Source: JAXLSZ01 sp046330315 (GTDB lineage: Bacteria; Actinomycetota; Thermoleophilia; Solirubrobacterales; 70-9). From it: 64,000 nucleotides of DNA. Positions 52,073-62,065 of this stretch are shown one piece after another (positions within the stretch are counted from its first letter, which is position 1; every line of letters starts with the position of its first letter). The stretch spans positions 434,001 to 498,000 of the forward strand of contig JAXLSZ010000004.1 in NCBI GenBank assembly GCA_046330315.1, written 5' to 3'. The notes beneath the pieces were generated by a model, which was given only the letters and a program-made list of their open reading frames with translations, made no database searches and had not been told where the DNA came from. The translations under genes and the position numbers were made by a program.

Positions 52073-52513
52073 TCAGACGGTCCGATCCTGGACCGCCGGG
52101 GCGGGGAGTGGCTGGGCGGGTCCGCCGCCGGCCGACGGCGTGACGATGCCGGCCCCGATTCCCAGCAGGCCGAGGATCAGGTGGGCGACGTTGTCGGCTG
52201 CGTCGAGGGGGATCAGGCCGAGCATCGCGGCCCCGCTGCCGATCACGAAACCCCAGACCGCGATCACCACGTAGACGACCCCCAGGCCGATCGCGTACTG
52301 GCGGGCCCCGTAGCCGGCCATCAGCAGCCCGAGGGCTCCGGTGAGTAGGTGCAGGAGGTTGAGCCAGCCGTTGGTGTCGAGCAGGCCGAAGAGCTCGTCC
52401 ACCTTTCCCGGAGAGCCGAAGCTCGAGCCGTAGAAGAAGCCGACGATCCCGACCACGAGCAGGATTCCGCCGACCAGGGTCGCGTAGAGGCGGGCGGGGC
52501 TCGAACCTTGCAT
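52073..52513 (-). CDS. DUF4383 membrane protein
   Basis: 146 residues with four hydrophobic helices (ATLVGGILLVVGIVGFFYG, LLHLLTGALGLLMAG, AIGLGVVYVVIAVWGFVIG, NVAHLILGLLGIGAGIV). NGWLNLLHLLTGALGL and DNVAHLILG are typical of DUF4383. Function unknown. On the minus strand CAGAAT (52526-52521) lies 7 nt before ATG 52513. Confidence 0.83.
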   Translation of the reverse strand: MQGSSPARLYATLVGGILLVVGIVGFFYGSSFGSPGKVDELFGLLDTNGWLNLLHLLTGALGLLMAGYGARQYAIGLGVVYVVIAVWGFVIGSGAAMLGLIPLDAADNVAHLILGLLGIGAGIVTPSAGGGPAQPLPAPAVQDRTV

Positions 52514-52705
52514 GGCGCCGATTCTGCCGGGTGACGCGGATGGCGGGAGCGCCCCACGCGCTTCGCGGATGGCGGGCCTGCCCCACGCGCTTCGGCCAGG
52601 TGGGCCGGCGGCCCGGGCAACCTTCGGGCAGGTGGCTGCGCGGCGCCCCGAAGGCCCGGCGCCCTGGGGTCGAGTGGCCGGGGGCGGCCGGTGGGTGGGC
52701 GTCGC

Positions 52706-52711
52706 TAGGCT
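52706..52711 (+). promoter_or_regulatory. -10 element (TAGGCT) of the rhomboid gene
   Basis: TAGGCT lies 10 nt before ATG 52722. Confidence 0.5.
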
Positions 52712-52721
52712 GACCCGTCCG

Positions 52722-53543
52722 ATGGCAGAGACCTGCTACCGCCACCCCGACCGCGAGACCGGAGTCGCCTGCTCGAACTGCGGCCGCCCGATCTGCCCGG
52801 ACTGCATGACTCCCTCGCCGGTCGGCATGCGCTGCCCGGAGTGCTCGCGGCAACGCACGAAGGTGATCCGGGGGAGCGGGGGCGTCGGCGTCGCCGGCTC
52901 CTCGCCGGCCACCTACACGCTGATCGCGATCAACGCGCTCGCCTTTCTGGTCGAGCTCGGCCTGGGGACCGGCGGCCTGAACGGCGGCGGAACGGTGATC
53001 AACGACCTGGGGCTGCGGGGAACCTCCGTCGCCGACGGCGAGTACTACCGGATCCTCACCGGAGGCTTCCTGCATGCGGGCCTGCTGCACATCGGCTTCA
53101 ACATGTTCGCCCTCTACGTGATCGGCCGGATCCTCGAGCCGGGAATCGGGACGGTGCGTTTCGTCTTCCTCTATTTCGCCTCTTTGCTCGCCGGGTCGCT
53201 GGGCGCGCTCCTGCTCACCGATCCCGGCCAGGTCACCGTCGGCGCCTCCGGCGCGATCTTCGGGATTTTCGGCGCGATGTTCGTGATCGCCCGCGCCCGC
53301 GGCCTCAGCGCCCTGGCCGGCGAGATCGGGGTGCTGCTGCTGATCAACCTCGCGCTGACCTTCGGAATCCCGGGGATCTCGATCGGCGGGCACCTCGGCG
53401 GGCTGATCGGCGGCATGGCGTGCGCCCTGGTGATCACGCTCGGCGAGCGCGGAGCGTTCGGGCCCCACCGAACCTCGGCGGAGCTGGGGCTGATGGCGCT
53501 GATCGGCCTCGCCGCGGCCGCCGGCTGCGTGGCGGTCGTCTGA
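52722..53543 (+). CDS. Rhomboid family intramembrane serine protease with N-terminal zinc finger
   Basis: 273 residues. Residues ~1-45 form a Cys-rich zinc-binding module (CYRHPDRETGVACSNCGRP then CPDC and CPEC), as seen in many actinobacterial rhomboids. The six-TM domain has GGFLHAGLLHIGFNMFALYVIG (the HxxxN segment), VGASGAIFGIFGAMF (GxSG catalytic Ser) and IGGHLGGLIGG (catalytic His). It cleaves membrane-spanning helices; substrates unknown. The start follows the -10 box; the longer frame upstream is low complexity. Confidence 0.92.
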   Translation: MAETCYRHPDRETGVACSNCGRPICPDCMTPSPVGMRCPECSRQRTKVIRGSGGVGVAGSSPATYTLIAINALAFLVELGLGTGGLNGGGTVINDLGLRGTSVADGEYYRILTGGFLHAGLLHIGFNMFALYVIGRILEPGIGTVRFVFLYFASLLAGSLGALLLTDPGQVTVGASGAIFGIFGAMFVIARARGLSALAGEIGVLLLINLALTFGIPGISIGGHLGGLIGGMACALVITLGERGAFGPHRTSAELGLMALIGLAAAAGCVAVV

Positions 53544-53656
53544 GGGGCGTCCGGCCGCCCGGAGTGCGTGCGCGGGCTCCCCGAGCCGTGTCGGGCCGCC
53601 CGAAGCGCGCCCGGCAGCCCTGGGCGCGCGGCCGGCGAGCCCGGCGGCCCCTCCTC

Positions 53657-53662
53657 TACAGT
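53657..53662 (+). promoter_or_regulatory. -10 element (TACAGT) of the pterin dehydratase gene
   Basis: TACAGT lies 6 nt before ATG 53669; leaderless. Confidence 0.6.
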
Positions 53663-53668
53663 GGGCGG

Positions 53669-53944
53669 ATGGCGCTGCTCGCTGACTCCGAGGTCACCGC
53701 CCGGCTGGTCGAGCTACCCGGGTGGGAGCGCTCGGGCGACGCGATCGCCAAGACCTTCGGGTGCGGCGACTTCGTCGGCTCGGTGCGCTTCGCCGGGGAG
53801 ATCGTCGCCCCCGCCGAGGAGGTCGATCATCACCCCGACCTGGAGATCTCCTGGGATCGCGTGACCGTTCGCATCTCCACGCACTCCGAAGGGGGCCTGA
53901 CCGCGGCCGACTTCGACCTGGCTCGGCGCATCGAGGCGCTCTGA
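53669..53944 (+). CDS. 4a-hydroxytetrahydrobiopterin dehydratase (PCD/DCoH)
   Basis: 91 residues, normal size. LPGWERSGDAIAKTFGCGDFVGSVRFAGEIVAPAEEVDHHPDLEISWDRVTVRISTHSEGGLTAADFDLA (outline) contains the family's catalytic His pair in EEVDHHPDLEI and the end THSEGGLTAADFDLA. It dehydrates 4a-hydroxypterins. No aromatic hydroxylase gene is nearby, and such orphan PCDs may serve molybdopterin or other pterin metabolism. Confidence 0.9.
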   Translation: MALLADSEVTARLVELPGWERSGDAIAKTFGCGDFVGSVRFAGEIVAPAEEVDHHPDLEISWDRVTVRISTHSEGGLTAADFDLARRIEAL

Positions 53945-53976
53945 GGGCCGGCGCTGGCCGGGGCCGTTCCTGCCTC

Positions 53977-53982
53977 TATCCT
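53977..53982 (+). promoter_or_regulatory. -10 element (TATCCT) of the leader ORF / CNNM gene
   Basis: TATCCT, predicted start near 53989, 7 nt before ATG 53996. Confidence 0.5.
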
Positions 53983-53995
53983 GTTGAGGCCCAAG

Positions 53996-54097
53996 ATGGC
54001 CGGCGAAGACGAACGCCCTCGAAGTACGAAGCCCGCGTGGCTGCCCGGGCGCCCTGAGCAGCCGGCGGGCCCCGTCCGGGCCGGAGCGGTGCGGTGA
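53996..54097 (+). CDS. Candidate leader ORF (33 aa) coupled to the CNNM-type gene
   Basis: ATG 53996 opens a 33-codon frame (MAGEDERPRSTKPAWLPGRP...) that ends GTGA on the GTG start of the transporter. A -10 box sits at the right distance. The peptide is Pro/Arg-rich and has no domain. As with the 24-codon ORF before DUF1295, a membrane protein follows, so translational coupling is a likely function. Confidence 0.5.
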   Translation: MAGEDERPRSTKPAWLPGRPEQPAGPVRAGAVR

Positions 54098-55383
54098 CCG
54101 CGATCCTGCTGATCGCACTGCTGGTGCTGGTGCTGATCAACGGCTTCTTCGTCGCGGCCGAGTTCGCGCTGGTGCGCTCCCGGCCCAGCCGCTTCGAGCA
54201 CCTCGCGGCTGAGGGGGTCCGCAACGCCGACCTCGCCCTGGAGGAGATGGACCGCGTCGACGAGTACGTCGCCACCTGCCAGGTTGGCATCACCCTCGCC
54301 TCGCTGGGCATCGGCTTTCTGGGCGAGCCGGCGATCGCCGAGCTCCTGGTCCCCGTATTCGGCGGCGTGATGGGGCACGGACTCGCGGTCGCGATCTCGA
54401 TCGCCATCGCCTTCACGATCGTCACCTTCCTGCACGTGATCGTCGGCGAGCAGTCGCCGAAGATGATCGCGATCGCGCGCTCCGAGAAGGCGATGCTGCG
54501 GGTCGCCCGCCCGCTGCGGTTCTTCCGGGTGGCGCTTCACCCGCTGATCGTCGCCACCAACGCGCCGGCCAACCTCCTGGTCAGGCGGCTCGGGATAGAC
54601 CCCACCAGCGTCGAGGATGAGACCTCGCCGGAGGAGTTGAGGCTGCTGATCTCGCGCGGGGCGGCGAGGGGTCGGCTGGACAAGGGGGAGGCGGGCATGC
54701 TGGGCGGCGTCTTCGAGCTGCACGAGCAGGAGGCCCGCGAGGTGATGACGCCGATCCCCGCCGTGGTGACCATCGACTTCTCCGACACGGTCGAGACGGC
54801 GCTGCGGCGCTGTGTCAGCTCCGGCCACACGAGGCTGGTGGTGATCGAGGACGACAACCGCGACCGGGTCAAGGGCATCGTCCACAACAACAGCCTCGCC
54901 CGGCTCTACATGAGCGACGGCCCCGACGCGCCGATCGCCTCGGCGGTGCGGGACGCGCTGATCGTCCCCGAGACACGGCCGCTCGACGACCTGCTGGGCG
55001 ACCTGCAGCGCCAGCGTGCCTCGCTCGCCGTGGTGGTGGACGAGTACGGGCGGACGGTCGGCATCGTCGCCGTCGAGGACATCCTCGAGGAGGTCGTGGG
55101 CGAGATCGAGGACGAGACCGATCCCCGCGCGGCCGACCTGCGCCAGCTCACCAACGGGGACTGGTTCGTGCGGGGCCACGTGCCGCTCGGCGACCTCAAG
55201 GACGTTGACATCGAGCTGCCGGTGGACACGGACGCCTACAACTCGATAGGGGGCTACGTGTTCGGCGAGCTCGGGCGGCTGCCCAAGCGGGGCGACGAGA
55301 TCACCGCCGACGGCTACACGATCCGGGTCGAGTCGGTCCGCGAGAACCGCATCGAGGCGGTGCGGATCTCCGGGGTCGATTAG
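54094..55383 (+). CDS. CNNM/HlyC-CorC family transporter (DUF21 + CBS + CorC_HlyC)
   Basis: 429 residues. DUF21 membrane domain (~1-195; NGFFVAAEFALVRSRPSRFEHLAAEG, TCQVGITLASLGIGFLGEPA). CBS pair (~215-340; EAREVMTPIPAVVTIDFSDTVETAL, and AVVVDEYGRTVGIVAVEDILEEVVGEIEDE). C-terminal CorC_HlyC domain with ADGYTIRVESVRENRIEAVRI. Such proteins are Mg2+/Co2+ exporters or their regulators; the 'hemolysin' label is historic. No Mg riboswitch (M-box) was recognised; a 33-codon leader ORF precedes it. Confidence 0.92.
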   Translation: MTAILLIALLVLVLINGFFVAAEFALVRSRPSRFEHLAAEGVRNADLALEEMDRVDEYVATCQVGITLASLGIGFLGEPAIAELLVPVFGGVMGHGLAVAISIAIAFTIVTFLHVIVGEQSPKMIAIARSEKAMLRVARPLRFFRVALHPLIVATNAPANLLVRRLGIDPTSVEDETSPEELRLLISRGAARGRLDKGEAGMLGGVFELHEQEAREVMTPIPAVVTIDFSDTVETALRRCVSSGHTRLVVIEDDNRDRVKGIVHNNSLARLYMSDGPDAPIASAVRDALIVPETRPLDDLLGDLQRQRASLAVVVDEYGRTVGIVAVEDILEEVVGEIEDETDPRAADLRQLTNGDWFVRGHVPLGDLKDVDIELPVDTDAYNSIGGYVFGELGRLPKRGDEITADGYTIRVESVRENRIEAVRISGVD

Positions 55384-55462
55384 CGCTCTGCGGCCGATTC
55401 TGTCCGCGCAGCCGCCTAGCTTGTGCCACCAAGCCGAACCCCTCACCGTGGAGGCACCCGGA

Positions 55463-55705
55463 GTGTGGACAGTTCGCTTGAGCGACAAGCAGCTCGAGGT
55501 CTTGAGGGCGATGCTGCGCGCCGAGGAGCACCTGGGTCCTGCGCTGCAGGGGGCGCTTGAGGCGCTCGACCTGGCCCGCTGGGACGACCTGCCCGAGGCC
55601 GCCCTCCCCTGGGACGAGATCGCCGCGGATGCGCGGCGCCAGGGGATATCGGAGGCCGACGTGATCTGGGACCGCAGCGGACGCAGCCGGGGCGCCGCCC
55701 GCTAG
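55463..55705 (+). CDS. Small hypothetical protein
   Basis: 80 residues from GTG 55463, with GGAGG 8 nt before it and TAGCTT (55417-55422) as a plausible -10. The chain is helical (LSDKQLEVLRAMLRAEEHLGPAL) and acidic, then DEIAADARRQGISEADVIWDR. No family recognised. Codon pattern supports a real gene. The frame can be opened further upstream at 55421 with a poorer start. Confidence 0.55.
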   Translation: MWTVRLSDKQLEVLRAMLRAEEHLGPALQGALEALDLARWDDLPEAALPWDEIAADARRQGISEADVIWDRSGRSRGAAR

Positions 55706-55720
55706 CGCCGACCCAACCCC

Positions 55721-55769
55721 GCCGAGCTTCAACTTCCCGCTGAATAGCAGCGCTAACTTGAAGTTCGGC
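55721..55769. terminator. Nested hairpin (family A) between convergent genes
   Basis: GCCGAGCTTCAA (55721-55732) pairs with TTGAAGTTCGGC (55758-55769) with one G-T wobble. Its loop contains a second hairpin CGCTG-AATAG-CAGCG (55738-55752). The outer arm matches that at 27767. Confidence 0.7.
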
Positions 55770-55862
55770 CGGGCCCCGGCCCGGTCGGCAGAGACGCCGG
55801 CGCGCCATCGCACCGGCCGCCGGGCCCCGGCCGCAGCCCTCAGCCGCTGCCGCGGTGGCCGC

Positions 55863-56690
55863 TCAGCCGTACTGGTAGAAGCCGGCGCCGCTCTTGCGGC
55901 CCAGGCGGCCCTCGCCGACCATCTCGACCAGCAGGCCGGGCGGGCGGTGGGCGGCCTCGGCGGAGTCCGCGTGAAGGGCATCGCCGATCGCCTCGGCGAC
56001 GTCGAGGCCGACGAAGTCCAGCAGGGCGAGTGGGCCCATCGGGTGCCCGGCCCCGAGGGTCAGGCAGGAGTCCACCTCGCCGGCGCTCATCCCGGTCCGC
56101 TCCATCATCCGCACCGCGTCGAAGAGGTATGGGAAGAGCAGGCGGTTGACCACGAAGCCCGCCTGGTCGGGCACCTCAACCGCGGTCTTGCCCAGCGCCC
56201 CGCACCAGGCCAGGGCCCGCTCGCGCAGGCCGGGATCGGCATCCTGGGGCATGCACAGCTCGACCAGCTTCATGCGCGGCACCGGGTTGAAGACGTGCAG
56301 GCCGAAGACTCTGCCGGGATTGCCGCTGCCCCTGCCGATGCCCGCCACCGAGAGGGATGAGGTGGTGGTCGCAAGGTCGGCACCCGGAGCCGCCTCGGAG
56401 AGCGCGGCGATCGTCTCGCACTTGACCTCGAGGTCCTCGATGACGGCCTCGACGATCACGTCGCACTCGCCGAGGTCGGATCGGTCGGTGGTCACCTGGA
56501 GGCGCTCGGGGTCGGCCCCCTCGACCTTGGCGCAGGCCGCCACCGCCTGTTCCTCGGCCCGCCACGCCGAGGCCTCGCTCCGTGCCAGCAGCACGGTGGG
56601 GGCCGTCGAGGTCGAGGTCGCCGCCAGCCCGCAGGCGATCGCTCCGCTGCCGGCGATCCCTGGTCGCTTGTAGCCCGCGGTCGTGTCCAA
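55863..56690 (-). CDS. 3-hydroxyacyl-CoA dehydrogenase (3-hydroxybutyryl-CoA dehydrogenase type)
   Basis: 275 residues from TTG 56690, 9 nt after GATAGT. The Rossmann start GIAGSGAIACGLAAT has the GxGxxxxG layout. Further features are CDVIVEAVIEDLEVKCETIAAL, GLHVFNPVPRMKLVELC (catalytic His in HVFNP, followed by VPDQAGFVVNRLLFPYL), and LGAGHPMGPLALLDFVGLDV. It oxidises 3-hydroxyacyl-CoA with NAD. One FadB-type NAD dimer is complete, without a hydratase part. It fits with the thiolase and dehydrogenases 2.5-6 kb away. Confidence 0.9.
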   Translation of the reverse strand: MDTTAGYKRPGIAGSGAIACGLAATSTSTAPTVLLARSEASAWRAEEQAVAACAKVEGADPERLQVTTDRSDLGECDVIVEAVIEDLEVKCETIAALSEAAPGADLATTTSSLSVAGIGRGSGNPGRVFGLHVFNPVPRMKLVELCMPQDADPGLRERALAWCGALGKTAVEVPDQAGFVVNRLLFPYLFDAVRMMERTGMSAGEVDSCLTLGAGHPMGPLALLDFVGLDVAEAIGDALHADSAEAAHRPPGLLVEMVGEGRLGRKSGAGFYQYG

Positions 56691-56797
56691 GCCGCGGTTA
56701 CTATCACCTCTCGCTCCCGCCGGCCCGGATTTCCCGTCCGCGACCGGGCCCCGGTCCGTAACCGGCAGCGCGGGACGCCCACAACAGCCGAGCCAGA

Positions 56798-58951
56798 ATG
56801 CTTCGAAAAGTCTCCTCCTTCTCCGCGGGGCCCAGGTCGAAATGGGTGGTCTTCGCCGTCTGGCTCCTCCTCGGCGTCGCGCTCGGCCCGCTTCAGCCGA
56901 AGCTTCAGGACGCGACCAAGAACGAGAACTCCGACTTCCTGCCCAACTCGGCCGAGGCCACCAAGGTCGAGGACCTCCTCACCAACGACTTCCCGGGAGG
57001 CCGGGAGGTTTCCGCGATCGTCGTCTACACCGACCCCGGCGGGCTCGAAGCAGCCGACCGGGCCCGGATCCGCCGCGACGCCGCCAGGCTCTCGGCCCCC
57101 GGGTACCTGATCAAGGCGGCGCGGCCGATCCAGCCCTTCGGCCCGCCGGGCGGCCCCGCGACCGCGCCCGGGGGGGCCGCGGGCGGCCCCTCGCTGGTCT
57201 CCCGCGACGGGACCACGGCGCTGATGATCGTCCCGACGTTCACTCGGGGGGGCGAGGCGATCCAGGCCAACGTGAAGAGGATCCGCGCCGTGGTGCCCTC
57301 TCCGGACTCGCCGGGGCTGCGCTCCTACGTGACCGGGCCGGCGGGGTTCACCGCGGACGCGATCGAGACCTTCAGGTCCCTCGACACGACCCTGCTGCTG
57401 GTCACCGTCACCCTCGTCCTCGTCCTGCTGCTGGCGATCTACCGCTCGCCGGTGGTCGCGCTGGTGCCGCTCTTCGTCGTCGGGATCGCCTACGTGATCG
57501 CGGCGGCGGCGATCTACGGGTTGGTCAAGGCCGGCGTCTTCGACGTCAACGGCCAGTCCACCGGGATCCTCATCGTGCTGATGTTCGGGGCGGGCACCGA
57601 CTACTGCCTGCTGATCGTCTCTCGGTTCCGGGAGGAGCTGCGGCGCACCGATGACAAGCACGCGGCGATGGTCAACGCGACCGAGCGGACCGCCCCGGCG
57701 ATCCTCTCGGCAGGCGGCACGGTGTTCTTCTCGATGCTGGTCCTGCTGCTCGCCGACTACCGGGCCACCCAGTCCCTGGGGCCGGTGCTGGCGATCGGGA
57801 TCGCGCTGATGCTGCTGGTCGGGCTCACCCTGCTGCCGGCCCTGCTCTCGATCCTCGGGCGCCGCGCCTTCTGGCCGGCGATACCCCGCACCGGGGAGGG
57901 GGAGGACAGCGTCTCGGGAATCTGGCGGCGGATCGGGCACCTCGTCCACGACCGGCCGGCGACGGCGATGACGGTGGTGGTCCTGGTCCTGGCCCTGGGG
58001 GCGCTCGGCAACCTCGAGAGCCGCGGGACCCTCGACTTCGGCGAGGGCTTCCGAACCGAGCCCGATTCCAAGGCCGGCCAGGCGCTGATCGACTCCAAGC
58101 TCTCGCCCGGCCAGGCCGCGGCGTCCGACGTGATCGTCGCCAGGGCGGCGGCGACCCCGGTGGCGGCCGCGCTGAGGCGCCAGCCGGCGGTCGACTCGGT
58201 GACCGCGGCCGGTGTCTCGAAGAACGGCCGGCTCGTCCACCTCAGCGTCACCCTGGCGCGGGACCCCTTCTCCGACCAGGCCAACGCCGACATCCCCGGC
58301 CTCCGCGACGCGGTGCGCGCGGCCGCGGGGGGCAGGACCGCTCTGGTCGGTGGCTTCACGGCGACGAACTACGACACCGACCGCTCCCTGCAGCGGGACG
58401 CGAGGATCATCGTGCCGCTGATCCTGCTGCTGATCCTGGTGATCCTGATCATCCTGCTGCGGGCCCTGGTCGCGCCGCTTTACCTGGTCGCCACCGTCGT
58501 GCTCAGCTACGCCTTCGCCCTGGGCGCGAGCAAGCTGGTCTTCACCCACCTCTTTAGGGTGTCCGACAGCGACGCCTCGCTGGCCACCTTCGCCTTCCTC
58601 TTCCTGGTCGCGCTCGGCGTGGACTACAACATCTTCCTGATCAGCCGGATCCGCGAGGAGTCGGCCAGGGTGGGGGTCAAGGAGGGCGTGATCGGCGGCC
58701 TCGAGAAGACCGGGGCGGTGATCACCAGCGCCGGCCTGATCCTCGCCGGGACCTTCTCGGCCCTGATGGCGCTGCCGCTGGAGGCCCTCTTCCAGCTCGG
58801 CTTCACGGTCGCCCTCGGCCTGCTCGTCGACACCTTCCTGGTGCGCACCGTGCTCGTTCCCTCGATCGCCTTCCAGCTCGGCGAGCGGAACTGGTGGCCC
58901 TCCCGTCGCCCCGGCCGGGGCGAGGCGGGCGCGCAGCAGGCTGCCGGGTAG
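56798..58951 (+). CDS. MMPL/RND family transporter
   Basis: 717 residues, two repeats of one TM + large outer domain + five TMs. The first helix is WVVFAVWLLLGVALGPLQ. GTDYCLLIVSRFREEL in the first half and GVDYNIFLISRIREES in the second are the paired MMPL signatures with the proton-relay Asp-Tyr. RTAPAILSAGGTVFF and EKTGAVITSAGLILAGTF match MmpL3-like proteins. It probably exports lipids. Divergent from the hydroxyacyl-CoA dehydrogenase. Confidence 0.93.
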   Translation: MLRKVSSFSAGPRSKWVVFAVWLLLGVALGPLQPKLQDATKNENSDFLPNSAEATKVEDLLTNDFPGGREVSAIVVYTDPGGLEAADRARIRRDAARLSAPGYLIKAARPIQPFGPPGGPATAPGGAAGGPSLVSRDGTTALMIVPTFTRGGEAIQANVKRIRAVVPSPDSPGLRSYVTGPAGFTADAIETFRSLDTTLLLVTVTLVLVLLLAIYRSPVVALVPLFVVGIAYVIAAAAIYGLVKAGVFDVNGQSTGILIVLMFGAGTDYCLLIVSRFREELRRTDDKHAAMVNATERTAPAILSAGGTVFFSMLVLLLADYRATQSLGPVLAIGIALMLLVGLTLLPALLSILGRRAFWPAIPRTGEGEDSVSGIWRRIGHLVHDRPATAMTVVVLVLALGALGNLESRGTLDFGEGFRTEPDSKAGQALIDSKLSPGQAAASDVIVARAAATPVAAALRRQPAVDSVTAAGVSKNGRLVHLSVTLARDPFSDQANADIPGLRDAVRAAAGGRTALVGGFTATNYDTDRSLQRDARIIVPLILLLILVILIILLRALVAPLYLVATVVLSYAFALGASKLVFTHLFRVSDSDASLATFAFLFLVALGVDYNIFLISRIREESARVGVKEGVIGGLEKTGAVITSAGLILAGTFSALMALPLEALFQLGFTVALGLLVDTFLVRTVLVPSIAFQLGERNWWPSRRPGRGEAGAQQAAG

Positions 58952-58984
58952 GCCAGGCCCCGCTCGCGGTACCCCTCACCCCGG

Positions 58985-59030
58985 CGAACGTCCCGGAGTA
59001 GTGGCTATGGCAGGTAGTCCGGGACGTTCG
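58985..59030 (+). terminator. 13-bp perfect hairpin (family B)
   Basis: CGAACGTCCCGGA (58985-58997) and TCCGGGACGTTCG (59018-59030) flank a 20-nt loop with CTATGGCAGG. Arms equal those at 45186. Confidence 0.75.
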
Positions 59031-59115
59031 CGGGTGTGGGGCGCGGGTGTGGGGGGCGGATCTGGCCCGCGGGTTCGGCTCCGGGGTTGGATCCGCGCGG
59101 TCCCCCGCGGGGCGA

Positions 59116-59146
59116 TTGACTGGTCAGTCAACCGATCCGGTATGGT
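59116..59146 (+). promoter_or_regulatory. Promoter with TetR-type palindromic operator upstream of thiolase
   Basis: TTGACTGGTCAGTCAA (59116-59131) has 7-bp arms around GT. Its TTGACT is also the best -35, with TATGGT (59141-59146) as -10 after 19 nt. A repressor here would block the promoter. The form is typical of TetR-family regulators of fatty-acid genes; none is encoded in the window. Confidence 0.7.
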
Positions 59147-59202
59147 GCCGCGCGACCAGACGGGGCGCTGGCGCCCGCTCGATCGGACGAAAGGAAGCTG
59201 AG

Positions 59203-60390
<1,188 letters not shown>

Positions 60391-60410
60391 GCACGGAGAG
60401 GGGAAGAGCC

Positions 60411-60884
60411 ATGAAGACCATCACCGGAACGCTGCTCGCGGCAGGCGCCCTTGCGCTGCTGGCGGGTTGCGGCGGCGGAGGCGGCGACACCACCGGGGTT
60501 CCGACCGGCGACGTGAGCAAGGCCGACTACATCGCCCAGGCCGACCAGGTCTGCCAGGCGCAGCGCAAGAAGCTCCAGAAGGAGTCGACCGACTACTTCG
60601 TCAACCAGCTTGGCCTCCCCCCGAACCAATCGCCCACCCCAGAGCAGTTCGCGACCTTCGCCAAGCAGTCGCTGATCCCGTCGGTGCAGAGCGAGCTCGA
60701 CCAGCTCCGGCAGATCGAGGCACCATCTGAGGACGCCGACCGGATCAGCAAGGTCTACGACACGGCTCAGCAGGAGCTGGCGGCGATCAAGAAGGACCCC
60801 TCCAGCGTCGCCTCGGGCGACAGCTTCGCCAAGGCCAACAAGCTCGCCCAGGAGTACGGCTTCAAGGTCTGCGGGGCCGGCTGA
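60411..60884 (+). CDS. Lipoprotein of unknown function
   Basis: 157 residues. N-terminal signal with lipobox LALLAGC (Cys ~20) followed by a Gly run. The mature part is helical (ADQVCQAQRKKLQKESTDYF, QSELDQLRQIEAPSEDADRISKVYDTA) and ends FKVCGAG, so one disulfide is likely. It has the look of small actinobacterial surface lipoproteins. It lies between thiolase and acyl-CoA dehydrogenase; its stop overlaps the next start as TGATG. This suggests a link with lipid uptake, by inference. Confidence 0.8.
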   Translation: MKTITGTLLAAGALALLAGCGGGGGDTTGVPTGDVSKADYIAQADQVCQAQRKKLQKESTDYFVNQLGLPPNQSPTPEQFATFAKQSLIPSVQSELDQLRQIEAPSEDADRISKVYDTAQQELAAIKKDPSSVASGDSFAKANKLAQEYGFKVCGAG

Positions 60885-62059
60885 TGGACCTCACCTTCTC
60901 GCCGTCCGAGGAGGCCTTCCGCGACGAGGTCCGGGCCTGGCTCGAGGAGAACCACCCGGGTCCCGAGCCCGGCTCGCTCGAGGAGGTGATCCCCTTCCGG
61001 CGCGAGTGGCAGCGCAGGATGTACGAGGCCGGCTGGGCCGGGATCGCCTGGCCCGAGGAGTACGGCGGCCGCGGCGCGACCCTGATCGAGCAGGCGATCT
61101 TCGTCGGCGAGTCGGCCCGCGCCCAGGTGCCCTCGCCCGCCAACGTGCTGGGGCTGGCGATGGGCGGCCCGGTGGTCATCGCGCACGGCACCGAGCAGCA
61201 GAAGCAGCGCTACCTGAAGCCGATCCTCACCGCCGAGGAGATCTGGTGCCAGGGCTTCTCGGAGCCCGAGTCGGGGTCGGACCTCGCCTCGCTGAAGACC
61301 AGGGCGGTCCGCGACGGCGACGAGTGGGTCGTCACCGGCCAGAAGGTCTGGACCACGCTGGCCCAGTTCGCCAAGTGGTGCATGCTGGTCGCCCGCACCG
61401 ACCCCGACGCTCCCAAGCACCAGGGCCTCACCTACTTCCTGATGGACATGGAGCAGGAGGGGGTCAACGTCCAGCCGCTGGTCCAGATCACCGGCGAGGG
61501 CGAGTTCAACGAGATCTTCATCGACGAGGCGAGGATCCCCGAGGAGAACGTGATCGGCGGCGTCGGCAACGGCTGGCAGGTGGCGATCACGACCCTGATG
61601 AACGAGCGCGCCGGGCTGGCCTTCGGGGCGATCGCGCAGATCCGCAACAGCCTCGACCGGCTGGCGAAGCTGGCCGCCCGCACCCCGTCCAACGGAGCCA
61701 GCGCCGCGGAGGACGAGGTCACCCGCCAGAAGATCGCCCAGCTCAACATCGAGGCCGAGGCGATGAGGCTGAACGCCTACCGCGGCCTGACCAAGACGAT
61801 GCAGACCGGCATCCCCGGCCCCGAGGGCTCGCTGGGCAAGTGGCAGTGGGCCGACATCAACCAGGGGATCGCCGAGCTGGCGCTGGACATCGAGGGCCCC
61901 TACGCGGCGCTCGGCCGGGGCGCCGAGCACGCGGTGGACGGGGGCGCCTGGCAGTACTCCTTCCTGCGCAGCCGCGCCAACTCGATCGAGGGCGGCACCA
62001 CCGACATCCTCAAGAACATCATCGCCGAGCGGGTGCTCGGCCTGCCGAAGCTGAGGTGA
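60884..62059 (+). CDS. Acyl-CoA dehydrogenase (first of a pair)
   Basis: 391 residues. FAD-dependent alpha,beta-dehydrogenation of acyl-CoA. AGIAWPEEYGGRGATLIEQ, QGFSEPESGSDLASLKTRAV (FAD/substrate), VTGQKVWTTLAQFAKWCMLVART, and the C-terminal end RANSIEGGTTDILKNIIAERVLGLPK. The N-, beta- and C-domains are complete. Translationally coupled to the lipoprotein, followed after 6 nt by a second dehydrogenase gene. Confidence 0.93.
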   Translation: MDLTFSPSEEAFRDEVRAWLEENHPGPEPGSLEEVIPFRREWQRRMYEAGWAGIAWPEEYGGRGATLIEQAIFVGESARAQVPSPANVLGLAMGGPVVIAHGTEQQKQRYLKPILTAEEIWCQGFSEPESGSDLASLKTRAVRDGDEWVVTGQKVWTTLAQFAKWCMLVARTDPDAPKHQGLTYFLMDMEQEGVNVQPLVQITGEGEFNEIFIDEARIPEENVIGGVGNGWQVAITTLMNERAGLAFGAIAQIRNSLDRLAKLAARTPSNGASAAEDEVTRQKIAQLNIEAEAMRLNAYRGLTKTMQTGIPGPEGSLGKWQWADINQGIAELALDIEGPYAALGRGAEHAVDGGAWQYSFLRSRANSIEGGTTDILKNIIAERVLGLPKLR

Positions 62060-62065
62060 GGTGAG

